DNA of 64,000 bases from Amaranthus tricolor (taxonomy: Eukaryota > Streptophyta > Magnoliopsida > Caryophyllales > Amaranthaceae): positions 2,691,001 to 2,755,000 of the forward strand of contig NC_080051.1 of the NCBI RefSeq assembly GCF_026212465.1, given 5' to 3'. The translations under genes and the position numbers were made by a program. The stretch's first letter is position 1. Each line of letters opens with the position of its first letter. This document shows positions 1 to 11,476 of this stretch, piece after piece. Below the pieces are notes generated by a model. The model was not told the origin of the DNA and made no database searches. It saw only the letters and a program-made list of their open reading frames with translations.

Positions 1-1219
1 CAATGATCAATAAAGAATGAACGATGAAAAATGAACAAGGATCAATAATCAATGAAGAATGAACGATGAAGAATGAAAAAGGATCAATGTTCAATGAAGA
101 ATGAACGATGAAGAATGAACAAGGATCAATGATCAATGAAGAATGAACGATGAAGAATGAACGATGAAGAATGAACAAGGAACAATGGTCAATGACGAAT
201 GAACGATGAAGAATGAACAAGAATCAATGATCAATGAAGAATGAACAAGGATCAATGATCAATGAAGAATGAACGATGAAGAATGAACAAGGATCAATGA
301 TCAATGAAGAATGAACGATGAAGAATGAACAAGGATCAATGATCAATGAAGAATGAACGATGAAGAATGAATAAGGATCAATGATCAATGACGAATGAAC
401 GATGAAGAATGAACAAGGATCAATGATCAATGACGAATGAACGATGAAGAATGAACAAGGATCAATGATCAATGAAGAATGAACGATGAAGAATGAACAA
501 GGATCAATGGTCAATGACGAATGAACGATGAAGAATGAACAAGGATCAATGATCAATGAAGAATGTACGATGAAGAATGAACAAGGATCAATGATCAATG
601 AAGAATGAACGATGAAGAATGAACAAGGATCAATGATCAATGAAGAATGAACGATGAAGAATGAACAAGGATCAATGATTAATGAAAAATGAACGATGAA
701 GAATGAACAAGGATTAATGGTCAATGACAAATGAACGATGAAGAATGAACAAGGATCAATGATCAATGAAGAATGAATGATGAATAATGAACATGGATCA
801 ATGGTCAATGACGAATGAACGATGAAGAATGAACAAGGGTCATTGATCAATGAAGAATGAACGATTAAGAATGAACAAGGATCAATGATCAATTAAGAAT
901 GAACGATGAAGAATGAACAAGGATCAATGATCAATGAAGAATGAACGATGAAGAATGAACAAGGATCAATGGTCAATGACGAATGAACGATGAAGAATGA
1001 ACAAGGATCAATGATCAAAGAAGAATGAACGATGAAGAATGAACAAGGATCAATGATTTATGAAGAATGAACAATGAAGAATGAACAAGGATCAATGGTC
1101 AATGACGAATGAACGATGAAGAATGAACAAGGATCATTGATCAATGAAGAATGAACGATGAAGAATGAACAAGGATCAATGATCAATGAAGAATGAACGA
1201 TGAAGAATGAACAAGGATT
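1..1219 (+). repeat. Heterogeneous left-hand segment
   Basis: Monomers here are mostly 42 bp but carry many scattered private substitutions (for example GTACGAT near 565, AACATGG near 791, GATTTATG near 1054), and neighbouring monomers are not arranged in the ordered series seen after 9 kb. No higher-order period could be recognised by eye. Nothing other than the satellite is present. Confidence 0.8.
124..179 (+). repeat. 56-bp long monomer (14-mer b duplicated)
   Basis: Reads H1 H1 H2 H3 H2 H3 H2 H4, so the middle 14-mer is present twice. It is the reciprocal of the 28-bp short monomer, as expected if both arise by misaligned exchange between the similar b and c 14-mers. Confidence 0.9.
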
Positions 1220-2702
1220 AATGATCAATGAAGAATGAACAAGGATCAATGATCAATAAAGAATGAACGATGAAGAATGAACAAGGATCAATGCTCAATG
1301 ACGAATGAACGATGAAGAATGAACAAAGATCAATGATCAATGAAGAATGAACGATGAAGAATGAACAAGGATCAATGATCAATGAAGAATGAACGATGAA
1401 GAATGAACAAGCATCAATGATCAATGAAGATAGAACGATGAAGAATGAACAAGGATCAATGATCAATGACGAATGAACGATGAAGAAAGAACAAGGATCA
1501 ATGATCAATGAAGAATGAACGATGAAGAATGAACAAGGATTAATGGTCAATGACGAATGAACGATGAAGAATGAACAAGGATCAATGCTCAATGACGAAT
1601 GAACGATGAAGAATGAACAAGGATCAATGATCAATGAAGAATGAACGATGAAGAATGAACAAGGATTAATGGTCAATGACGAATGAACGATGAAGAATGA
1701 ACAAGCATCAATGATCAATGAAGAATGAACGATGAAGAATGAACAAGGATCAATGATCAATGAAGAATGAACGATGAAGAATGAACAAGGATCAATGGTC
1801 AATGACGAATGAACGATGAAGAATGAACAAGGATCAATGATCAATGAAGAATGAACGATGAAGAATGAACAAGGATCAATGATTAATGAAAAATGAACGA
1901 TGAAGAATGAACAAGGATTAATGGTCAATGACGAATGAACGATGAAGAATGAACAAGGATCAATGATCAATGAAGAATGAACAATAAAGAATGAACAAAG
2001 ATCAATGATCAATGAAGAATGAACGATGAAGAATGAACAAGGATCAATGGTCAATGACGAATGAACGATGAAGAATGAACAAAGATCAATGATTAATGAA
2101 AAATGAACGATGAAGAATGAACAAGGATCAATGATCAATGAAGAATGAACAATGAAGAATGAACAAAGATCAATGATCAATGAAGAATGAACAATGAAGA
2201 ATGAACAAGGATCAATAGTCAATGTCGAATGAACGATGAAGAATGAACAAAGATCAATGATCAAAGAAGAATGAACGGTGAAAAATGAACAAGGATCAAT
2301 GATCAATGAAGAATGAACGATAAAGAATGAACAAGGATTAATGGTCAATGACGAATGTACGATGAAGAATGAACAAGGATCAATGATCAATGAAGAATGA
2401 ACGATTATGAATGAACAAGGATCAATGATCAATGAAGAATGAACGATGAAGAATGAGAAAAGATCAATGATCAATGAAGAATGAACAAGGATCAATGATC
2501 AATGAAGAATGAACGATGAAGAATGAACAAGGATCAATGATCAATGAAGAATGAACGATGAAGAATGAACAAGGATCAATGGTCAATGACGAATGAACGA
2601 TGAAGAATGAACAAGGATCAATGATCAAAGAAGAATGAACAATGAAAATGAAGAAGGATCAATGATCAATGAAGAATGAACGATGAAGAATGAACAAGGA
2701 TC
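1220..2702 (+). repeat. 1483-bp tandem duplication, copy 1
   Basis: This segment matches the following 1483 bases with only scattered single-base differences (for example GCTC versus GATC near 1294). 1483 is 106 x 14 minus 1, and the missing base is a 1-bp deletion in a monomer near 2641-2653. Marker variants shared by both copies include GAAGATAGAAC, a GAAGAAAGAAC unit, GATCAATAGTCAATGTCG and GAACGGTGAAAAATG. Boundaries are approximate. Confidence 0.85.
2641..2653 (+). other. 1-bp deletion inside a monomer (copy 1)
   Basis: AATGAAAATGAAG stands where AATGAAGAATGAAG is expected, so one base is missing and the heptad register moves by -1. The identical lesion at 4124-4136 shows that the deletion predates the 1483-bp duplication. 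Confidence 0.85.
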
Positions 2703-4185
2703 AATGATCAATGAAGAATGAACAAGGATCAATGATCAATAAAGAATGAACGATGAAGAATGAACAAGGATCAATGATCAATGACGAATGAACGATGAAG
2801 AATGAACAAAGATCAATGATCAATGAAGAATGAACGATGAAGAATGAACAAGGATCAATGATCAATGAAGAATGAACGATGAAGAATGAACAAGCATCAA
2901 TGATCAATGAAGATAGAACGATGAAGAATGAACAAGGATCAATGATCAATGACGAATGAACGATGAAGAAAGAACAAGGATCAATGATCAATGAAGAATG
3001 AACGATGAAGAATGAACAAGGATTAATGGTCAATGACGAATGAACGATGAAGAATGAACAAGGATCAATGATCAATGACGAATGAACGATGAAGAATGAA
3101 CAAGGATCAATGATCAATGAAGAATGAACGATGAAGAATGAACAAGGATTAATGGTCAATGACGAATGAACGATGAAGAATGAACAAGCATCAATGATCA
3201 ATGAAGAATGAACGATGAAGAATGAACAAGGATCAATGATCAATGAAGAATGAACGATGAAGAATGAACAAGGATCAATGGTCAATGACGAATGAACGAT
3301 GAAGAATGAACAAGGATCAATGATCAATGAAGAATGAACGATGAAGAATGAACAAGGATCAATGATTAATGAAAAATGAACGATGAAGAATGAACAAGGA
3401 TTAATGGTCAATGACGAATGAACGATGAAGAATGAACAAGGATCAATGATCAATGAAGAATGAACAATAAAGAATGAACAAAGATCAATGATCAATGAAG
3501 AATGAACGATGAAGAATGAACAAGGATCAATGGTCAATGACGAATGAACGATGAAGAATGAACAAAGATCAATGATTAATGAAAAATGAACGATGAAGAA
3601 TAAACAAGGATCAATGATCAATGAAGAATGAACAATGAAGAATGAACAAAGATCAATGATCAATGAAGAATGAACAATGAAGAATGAACAAGGATCAATA
3701 GTCAATGTCGAATGGACGATGAAGAATGAACAAAGATCAATGATCAAAGAAGAATGAACGGTGAAAAATGAACAAGGATCAATGATCAATGAAGAATGAA
3801 CGATAAAGAATGAACAAGAATTAATGGTCAATGACGAATGTACGATGAAGAATGAACAAGGATCAATGATCAATGAAGAATGAACGATTATGAATGAACA
3901 AGGATCAATGATCAATGAAGAATGAACGATGAAGAATGAGAAAAGATCAATGATCAATGAAGAATGAACAAGGATCAATGATCAATGAAGAATGAACGAT
4001 GAAGAATGAACAAGGATCAATGATCAATGAAGAATGAACGATGAAGAATGAACAAGGATCAATGGTCAATGACGAATGAACGATGAAGAATGAACAAGGA
4101 TCAATGATCAAAGAAGAATGAACAATGAAAATGAAGAAGGATCAATGATCAATGAAGAATGAACGATGAAGAATGAACAAGGATC
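2703..4185 (+). repeat. 1483-bp tandem duplication, copy 2
   Basis: Second copy of the 1483-bp unit, offset exactly 1483 from copy 1, including the same 1-bp deletion (near 4124-4136). A few later substitutions distinguish it, for example GAATAAACAAGG near 3599 and AATGGACGATG near 3712. A third copy begins at about 4186 but loses the match near 4356. Confidence 0.85.
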
Positions 4186-5120
4186 AATGATCAATGAAGA
4201 ATGAACAAGGATCAATGATCAATAAAGAATGAACGATGAAGAATGAACAAGGATCAATGATCAATGACGAATGAACGATGAAGAATGAACAAAGATCAAT
4301 GATCAATGAAGAATGAACGATGAAGAATGAACAAGGATCAATGATCAATGAAGAATGAATGATGAAGAATGAACAAGGATCAATGATCAATGAAGAATGA
4401 ACGATGAAGAATGAACAAGGATTAATGGTCAATGACGAATGAACGATGAAGAATGAACAAGGATCAATGATCAATGAAGAATGAACGATGAAGAATGAAC
4501 AAGGATCAATGGTCAATGACGAATGAACGATGAAGAATGAACAAGGATCAATGGTCAATGACGAATGAACGATGAAGAATGAACAAGGATCAATGCTCAA
4601 TATCGAATGAACGATGAAGAATGAACAAGGATCAATGATCAATGAAGAATGAACGATGAAAAATGAACAAGGATCAATGATCAATGAAGAATGAACGATG
4701 AAGAATGAAAAAGGATCAATGTTCAATGAAGAATGAACGATGAACAATGAACAAGGATAAATGATCAATGAAGAATGAACGATGAAGAACGAACGATGAA
4801 GAATGAACAAGGAACAATGGTCAATGACGAATGAACGATGAAGAATGAACAAGGATCAATGATCAATGAAGAATGAACAAGGATCAATGATCAATGAAGA
4901 ATGAACGATGAAGAATGAACAAGGATCAATGATCAATGAAGAATGAACGATGAAGAATGAACAAGGATCAATGATCAATGAAGAATGAACGATGAAGAAT
5001 GAATAAGGATCAATGATCAATGACGAATGAACGATGAAGAATGAACAAGGATCAATGATCAATGAAGAATGAACGATGAAGAATGAATAAGGAGTAATGG
5101 TCAATGACGAATGAACGATG

Positions 5121-5131
5121 AAGTATGAAAC
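5121..5131 (+). other. 1-bp insertion inside a monomer
   Basis: Reads AAGTATGAAAC where the three related copies (near 15903, 21839 and 28531) read AAGTATGAAC. The offset from the marker just upstream of it (5090) to the copy at 15871 is 10781, which is 14 x 770 + 1, confirming the extra base arithmetically. Confidence 0.85.
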
Positions 5132-5218
5132 AAGGATCAATGATTAATGACGAATGAACGATGAAGAATGAACAAGGATCAATGATCAATGAACAATGAG
5201 CGATGAAGAATGAACAAG

Positions 5219-5253
5219 GATCAATGAAGAATGAACAATGAAAAATGAACAAG
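5219..5253 (+). repeat. 35-bp monomer (single heptad lost)
   Basis: Five heptads: GATCAAT, GAAGAAT, GAACAAT, GAAAAAT, GAACAAG. Only one heptad is missing relative to 42 bp, showing that the 7-bp unit itself can be gained or lost, although this is much rarer than 14-bp changes. Confidence 0.85.
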
Positions 5254-5771
5254 GATTAATGGTCAATGACGAATGAACGATGAAGAATGAACAAGGATCA
5301 ATGATCAATGAAAAATGAACGATGAAGAATGAACAAGGATCAATGATCAATGAAGAATGAACGATGAATAATGAACAAGGATTAATGGTCAATGACAAAT
5401 GAACGATGAAGAATGAACAAGGATCAATGATCAATGAAGAATGAACGATGAAGAATGAACGATGAAGAATGAACAAGGATTAATGGTCAATGACGAATGA
5501 ACGATGAAGAATGAACTAGGATCAATGATCAATGAAGAATGAATGATGAAGAATGAACAAGGATTAATGGTCAATGACGAATAAACGATGAAGAATGAAC
5601 AAGGATCAATGGTCAATGACGAATGAACGATGAAGAATGAACAAGGATCAATGATCAAAGAAGAATGAACGATGAAGAATGAACAAGGATTAATGGTCAA
5701 TGACGAATGAACGATGAAGAATGAACAAGTATCAATGTTCAATGAAGAATGAAGGATTAAGAATGATCAAG

Positions 5772-5820
5772 GATCAATTATAATTGAAGAATGAACAAGG
5801 ATCAATGAAGAATGAACAAG
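5772..5820 (+). repeat. Junction of a 28-bp and a 21-bp monomer (copy 1)
   Basis: A 28-bp unit with the odd second heptad TATAATT is followed by a 21-bp unit of three heptads. The same compound junction occurs at 29187-29235, 23,415 bp away, inside an otherwise matching block, so the two places share a common ancestor. Confidence 0.88.
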
Positions 5821-7248
5821 GATCAATGGTCAATGACGAATGAACGATGAAGAATGAACAAGGATCAATGATCAAAGAAGAATGAACGATGAAGAATGAA
5901 CAAGGATCAATGGTCAATGACGAATGAACGATGAAGAATGAACAAGGATCAATGATCAATGAAGAATGAACGATGAAGAATGAAAAAGGATCAATGTTCA
6001 ATGAAGAATGAACGATGAAGAATGAACAAGGATCAATGATCAATGAAGAATGAACGATGAAGAATGAACAAGGATGAATGATCAATGACGAATGAACGAT
6101 GAAGAATGAACAAGGATCAATGGTCAATGACGAATGAACGATGAAGAATGAACAAGGATCAATGATCAATGAAGAATGAACGATGAAGAATGAACAAGGA
6201 TCAATGATCAATGAAGAATGAGCGATGAAGAATGAACAAGGATCAATGATCAATGAAGAATGAACAATGAAAAATGAACAAGGGTTAATGGTCAATGACA
6301 AATGAACGATGAAGAATGAACAAGGATCAATGATCAATGAAAAATGAACGATGAAGAATGAACAAGGATCAATGATCAATGAAGAATGAACGATGAAGAA
6401 TGAACAAGGATTAATGGTCAATGACGAATGAACGATGAAGAATGAACAAGGATCAATGATCAATGACGAATGAACGATGAAGAATGAACAAGGATCAATG
6501 ATCAATGAAGAATGAGCGATGAAGAATGAACAAGGATCAATGATCAATGAAGAATGAACGATGAAAAATGAACAAGGATTAATGTTCAATGACGAATGAA
6601 CGATGAAGAATGAACAAGGATCAATGATCAATGAAAAATGAACGATGAAGAATGAACAAGGATCAATGATCAATGAAGAATGAACGATGAAGAATGAACA
6701 AGGATTAATGGTCAATGACGAATGAACGATGAAGAATGAACAAGGATCAATGATCAATGAAGAATGAACGATGAAGAATGAACAAGGATCAATAATCAAT
6801 GAAGAATGAACGATAAAGAATGAACGATGAAGAATGAACAAGGATCAATGATCAATGAAGAATGAACGATGAAGAATGAACAAGGATTAATGGTCAATGA
6901 CGAATGAACGATGAAGAATGAACAAGGATCAATGATCAATGAAGAATGAATGATGAAGAATGAACAAGGATTAATGGTCAATGACGAATGAACGATGAAG
7001 AATAAACAAGGATCAATGGTCAATGACGAATGAACGATGAAGAATGAACAAGGATCAATGATCAAAGAAGAATGAACGATGAAGAATGAACAAGGATTAA
7101 TGTTCAATGACGAATGAACGATGAAGAATGAACAAGGATCAATGATCAATGAAGAATAAACGATTAAGAATGAACAAGGATCAACGATCAATGAAGAATG
7201 AACAAGGATCAATGATCAATGAAGAATGAACGATGAAGAATGAACAAG
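5821..7248 (+). repeat. Mosaic block related to 29.2-30.5 kb
   Basis: Follows the 28+21-bp junction and contains the marker run GATGTTCAATGAAG, GAATGAGCGATG, GGGTTAATGG, GAATAAACAAGG and GAATAAACGATTAAG in the same order as the block at 29236-30481. It carries one 56-bp monomer (6787-6842) that the later block lacks, and several substitutions differ. Confidence 0.8.
6787..6842 (+). repeat. 56-bp long monomer with AATCAAT and AAAGAAT (first of six)
   Basis: An eight-heptad monomer in which the second heptad is AATCAAT and the fifth is AAAGAAT. The same marker unit recurs starting at 36963, 39147, 43963, 44943 and 47253. The spacing of the later copies (2184, 980 and 2310 bp) matches the block duplications of the 36-50 kb domain, so this unit is a good tracer of them. 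Confidence 0.9.
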
Positions 7249-8312
7249 GATCAATGATCAATGAAGAATGAACAAGGATCAATGGTCAATGACGATTGAA
7301 CGATGCAGAATGAACAAGGATCAATGATCAAAGAAGAATGAACGATGAAGAATGAACAACGATCAATGGTCAATGACGAATGAACGATGAAGAATGAACA
7401 AGGATCAATGATCAATGAAGAATGAACGATGAAGAATGAAAAAGGATAAAAATTTAATGAAGAATGAACGATGAAGAATGAACAAGGATCAATGATCAAT
7501 GAAGAATGAACGATGAAGAATGAACAAGGATCAATGATCAATGACGAATGAATGATGAAGAATGAACAAGGATCAATGGTCAATGACGAATGAACGATGA
7601 AGAATGAACAAGGATCAATGATCAATGAAGAATGAACGATGAAGAATGAACAAGGATCAATGATCAATGAAGAATGAGCAAGGATCAATGGTCAATGACG
7701 AATGAATGATGAAGAATGAACAAGGATACATGATCAATGAAGAATGAACGATGAAGAATGAACAAGGATCAATGGTCAATGACGAATGAACGATGAAGAA
7801 TGAACAAGGATCAATGATCAATGAAGAATGAATGATGAAGAATGAACAAGGATCAATGATCAATGAAGAATGAACGATGAAGAATGAACAAGGATCAATT
7901 CTCAATGAAGAATGAACGATGAAGAATGAACAAGGATCAATGATCAATGAAGAATGAACGATGAAGAATGAACAAGGATCAATGGTCAATGACGAATGAA
8001 CGATGAAGAATGAACAAGGATCAATGATCAATGAAGAATGAACGATGAAGAATGAACAAGGATCAATGATCAATGAAGAATGAACGATGAAGAATGAACA
8101 AGGATCAATGGTCAATGACGAATGAACGATGAAGAATGAACAAGGATCAATGATCAAAGAAGAATGAACAATGAAGAATGAAAAAGGATCAATGATCAAT
8201 GAAGAATGAACGATGAAGAATGAACAAGGATCAATGGTCAATGACGAATGAACGATGAAGAATGAACAAGGATCAATGATCAATGAAGAATGAACGATGA
8301 AGAATGAACAAG
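7249..8312 (+). repeat. 1064-bp segment, copy 1 (AAATTTAATG marker)
   Basis: Begins with a 28-bp monomer and shares an ordered variant series with the segment starting at 8313 (offset 1064 = 76 x 14): GACGATTGAACGATGCAG at 7281 and 8345, GAACAACGATC, then GATAAAAATTTAATG at 7445 against GATCAAAATTTAATG at 8509. The match weakens beyond about 7640, where a 28-bp monomer at 7655-7682 has no partner. Confidence 0.8.
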
Positions 8313-9180
8313 GATCAATGATCAATGAAGAATGAACAAGGATCAATGGTCAATGACGATTGAACGATGCAGATTGAACAAGGATCAATGATCAAAGAAG
8401 AATGAACGATGAAGAATGAACAACGATCAATGGTCAATGACGAATGAACGATGAAGAATGAACAAGGATCAATGATCAATGAAGAATGAACGATGAAGAA
8501 TGAAAAAGGATCAAAATTTAATGAAGAATGAACGATGAAGAATGAACAAGGATCAATGATCAATGAAGAATGAACGATGAAGAATGAACAAGGATCAATG
8601 ATCAATGACGAATGAATGATGAAGAATGAACAAGGATCAATGGTCAATGACGAATGAATGATGAAGAATGAACAAGGATCAATGATCAATGAAGAATGAA
8701 CGATGAAGAATGAACAAGGATCAATGATTAATGAAAAATTAACGATGAAGAATGAACAAGGATCAATGATCAATGAAGAATGAACGATGAAGAATGAACA
8801 AGGATCAATGGTCAATGACGAATGAACGATGAAGAATGAACAAGGATCAATGATCAATGAAGAATGAACGATGAAGAATGAACAAGGATCAATGATCAAT
8901 GAAGAATGAACGATGAAGAATGAACAAGGATCAATGGTCAATGACGAATGAACGAAGAAGAATGAACAAGGATCAATGATCAAAGAAGAATGAACAATGA
9001 AGAATGAAAAAGGATCAATGATCAATGAAGAATGAACGATGAAGAATGAACAAGGATCAATGGTCAATGACGAATGAACGATGAAGAATGAACAAGGATT
9101 AATGATCAATGAAGAATGAACGATTAAGAATGAACAAGGATCAATGATCAATGAAGAATGAACGATGAAGAATGAACAAG
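8313..9180 (+). repeat. 1064-bp segment, copy 2 (868 bp before the ordered domain)
   Basis: Second copy of the AAATTTAATG-marked block. It also contains GACGAATGAACGAAGAAG near 8950 and a GAACGATTAAG monomer near 9120. Both variants recur in every later block of this family, so this is the closest left-hand relative of the 900-bp blocks found between 30.6 and 51.5 kb. Confidence 0.8.
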
Positions 9181-9544
9181 GATCAATGATCAATGAAGAA
9201 TGAACAAGGATCAATGATCAATAAAGAATGAACGATGAAGAATGAACAAGGATCAATGATCAATGACGAATGAACGATGAAGAATGAACAAAGATCAATG
9301 ATCAATGAAGAATGAACGATGAAGAATGAACAAGGATCAATGATCAATGAAGAATGAACGATGAAGAATGAACAAGAATCAATGATCAATGAAGAATGAC
9401 CGATGAAGAAAGAACAAGGATCAATGATCAATGAAGAATGAACGATGAAGAATGAACAAGAATCAATGATCAATGAAGAATGACCGATGAAGAAAGAACA
9501 AGGATCAATGATCAATGAAGAATGAACGATGAAGAATGAACAAG
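9181..9544 (+). repeat. 364-bp segment with doubled GACCGATG unit
   Basis: Like the 280-bp second section of the higher-order repeat but with the pair GAACAAGAATC ... GACCGATGAAGAAAGAAC present twice in tandem (an extra 84 bp, two monomers). Its copy is at 11477-11840, carried along by the 2296-bp duplication. Confidence 0.87.
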
Positions 9545-11154
9545 GATCAATGATCAATGAAGAATGAACAAGGATCAATCATCAATGAAGAATGAACGAT
9601 GAAGAATGAACAAGAATCAATGATCAATGACGAATGAACGATGAAGAATGAACAAGGATCAATGATCAATGAAGAATGAATGATGAAGAATGAACAAGGA
9701 TCAATGATCAATGAAGAATGAACGATGAAGAATGAACAAGGATCAATGCTCAATGAAGAATGAACGATGAAGAATGAACAAGGATCAATGATCAATGAAG
9801 AATGAACGATGAAGAATGAACAAGGATCAATGGTCAATGACGAATGAACGATGAAGAATGAACAAGGATCAATGATCAATGACGAATGAACGATGAAGAA
9901 TGAACAAGGATCAATGATCAATGAAGAATGAACGATGAAGAATGAACAAGGATCAATGGTCAATGACGAATGAACGATGAAGAATGAACAAGGATCAATG
10001 ATCAAAGAAGAATGAACAATGAAGAATGAAAAAGGATCAATGATCAATGAAGAATGAACGATGAAGAATGAACAAGGATCAATGGTCAATGACGAATGAA
10101 CGATGAAGAATGAACAAGGATCAATGATCAATGAAGAATGAACGATTAAGAATGAACAAGGATCAATGATCAATGAAGAATGAACGATGAAGAATGAACA
10201 AGGATCAATGATCAATGAAGAATGAACAAGGATCAATGATCAATAAAGAATGAACGATGAAGAATGAACAAGGATCAATGATCAATGACGAATGAACGAT
10301 GAAGAATGAACAAAGATCAATGATCAATGAAGAATGAACGATGAAGAATGAACAAGGATCAATGATCAATGAAGAATGAACGATGAAGAATGAAAAAGAA
10401 TCAATGATCAATGAAGAATGACCGATGAAGAAAGAACAAGGATCAATGATCAATGAAGAATGAACGATGAAGAATGAACAAGGATCAATGATTAATGAAG
10501 AATGAACAAGGATCAATGGTCAATGACGAATGAACGATGAAGAATGAACAAGGATACATGATCAATGAAGAATGAACGATGAAGAATGAACAAGGATCAA
10601 TGGTCAATGACGAATGAACGATGAAGAATGAACAAGCATCAATGATCAATGAAGAATGAATGATGAAGAATGAACAAGGATCAATGATCAATGAAGAATG
10701 AACGATGAAGAATGAACAAGGATCAATGCTCAATGAAGAATGAACGATGAAGAATGAACAAGGAACAATGATCAATGAAGAATGAACGATGAAGAATGAA
10801 CAAGGATCAATGGTCAATGACGAATTTACGATGAAGAATGAACAAGGATCAATGATCAATGAAGAATGAACAAGGATCAATCATCAATGAAGAATGAACA
10901 ATGAAGAATGAACAAGGATCAATGATCAATGACGAATGAACGATGAAGAATGAACAAGGATCAATGATCAATGAAGAATGAACGATGAATAATGAACAAG
11001 GATCAATGATCAATGAAGAATGAACGATGAAGAATGAACAAGGATCAATGCTCAATGATGAATGAACGATGAAGAATGAACAAGGATCAATGATCAATTA
11101 AGAATGAACAAGGATCAATGATCAATGAAGAATGAACGATGAAGAATGAACAAG
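9545..11154 (+). repeat. Higher-order repeat copy 1 (1610 bp, one monomer short)
   Basis: A 1652-bp-type higher-order repeat lacking one 42-bp monomer in its first section. 28-bp monomers mark the inner boundaries at 10203, 10483 and 10847. Section lengths after the first are 280, 364 and 308 bp, as in the full repeat. Confidence 0.88.
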
Positions 11155-11476
11155 GATCAATGATCAATGAAGAATGAACAAGGATCAAAGGTCAATGACG
11201 AATGAACGATGAAGAATGAACAAGGATACATGATCAATGAAGAATGAACGATGAAGAATGAACAAGGATCAATGGTCAATGACGAATGAACGATGAAGAA
11301 TGAACAAGGATCAATGATCAATGAAGAATTAATGATGAAGAATGAACAAGGATCAATGATCAATGAAGAATGAACGATGAAGAATGAACAAGGATCAATG
11401 CTCAATGAAGAATGAACGATGAAGAATGAACAAGGATCAATGATCAATGAAGAATGAACGATGAAGAATGAACAAG
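11155..11476 (+). repeat. 322-bp linker segment (first of four)
   Basis: A segment of 7 x 42 + 28 bp that sits after a higher-order repeat. Other copies are at 13451-13772, 19387-19708 and 26121-26442. The first two share GATCAAAGG, the third has GAATGAAGAAGG near 19407, and the fourth has AATCACG near 26161. It contains the GAATTAATGATG variant in all four. Confidence 0.87.

Larger units (their letters stand above)
4186..5771 (+). repeat. Mixed segment with irregular monomers
   Basis: Starts as a partial third copy of the 1483-bp unit and then becomes irregular. Notable pieces are a GGATAAATG monomer near 4756, the older version of the GAGTAATGG/GAAGTATG marker block near 5060-5300, a 35-bp monomer at 5219-5253 and a 1-bp insertion near 5128-5130. 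No higher-order order is evident. Confidence 0.75.
9126..11421 (+). repeat. 2296-bp tandem duplication, copy 1
   Basis: Offset to copy 2 is 2296 = 164 x 14. It contains a 364-bp segment, a 1610-bp higher-order repeat and a 322-bp segment in order. I found no difference from copy 2 at the positions compared (for example GATACATG at 10552 and 12848, the TTTACG variant near 10825 and 13121, GATCAAAGG near 11187 and 13483), which points to a very recent duplication. Confidence 0.85.
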
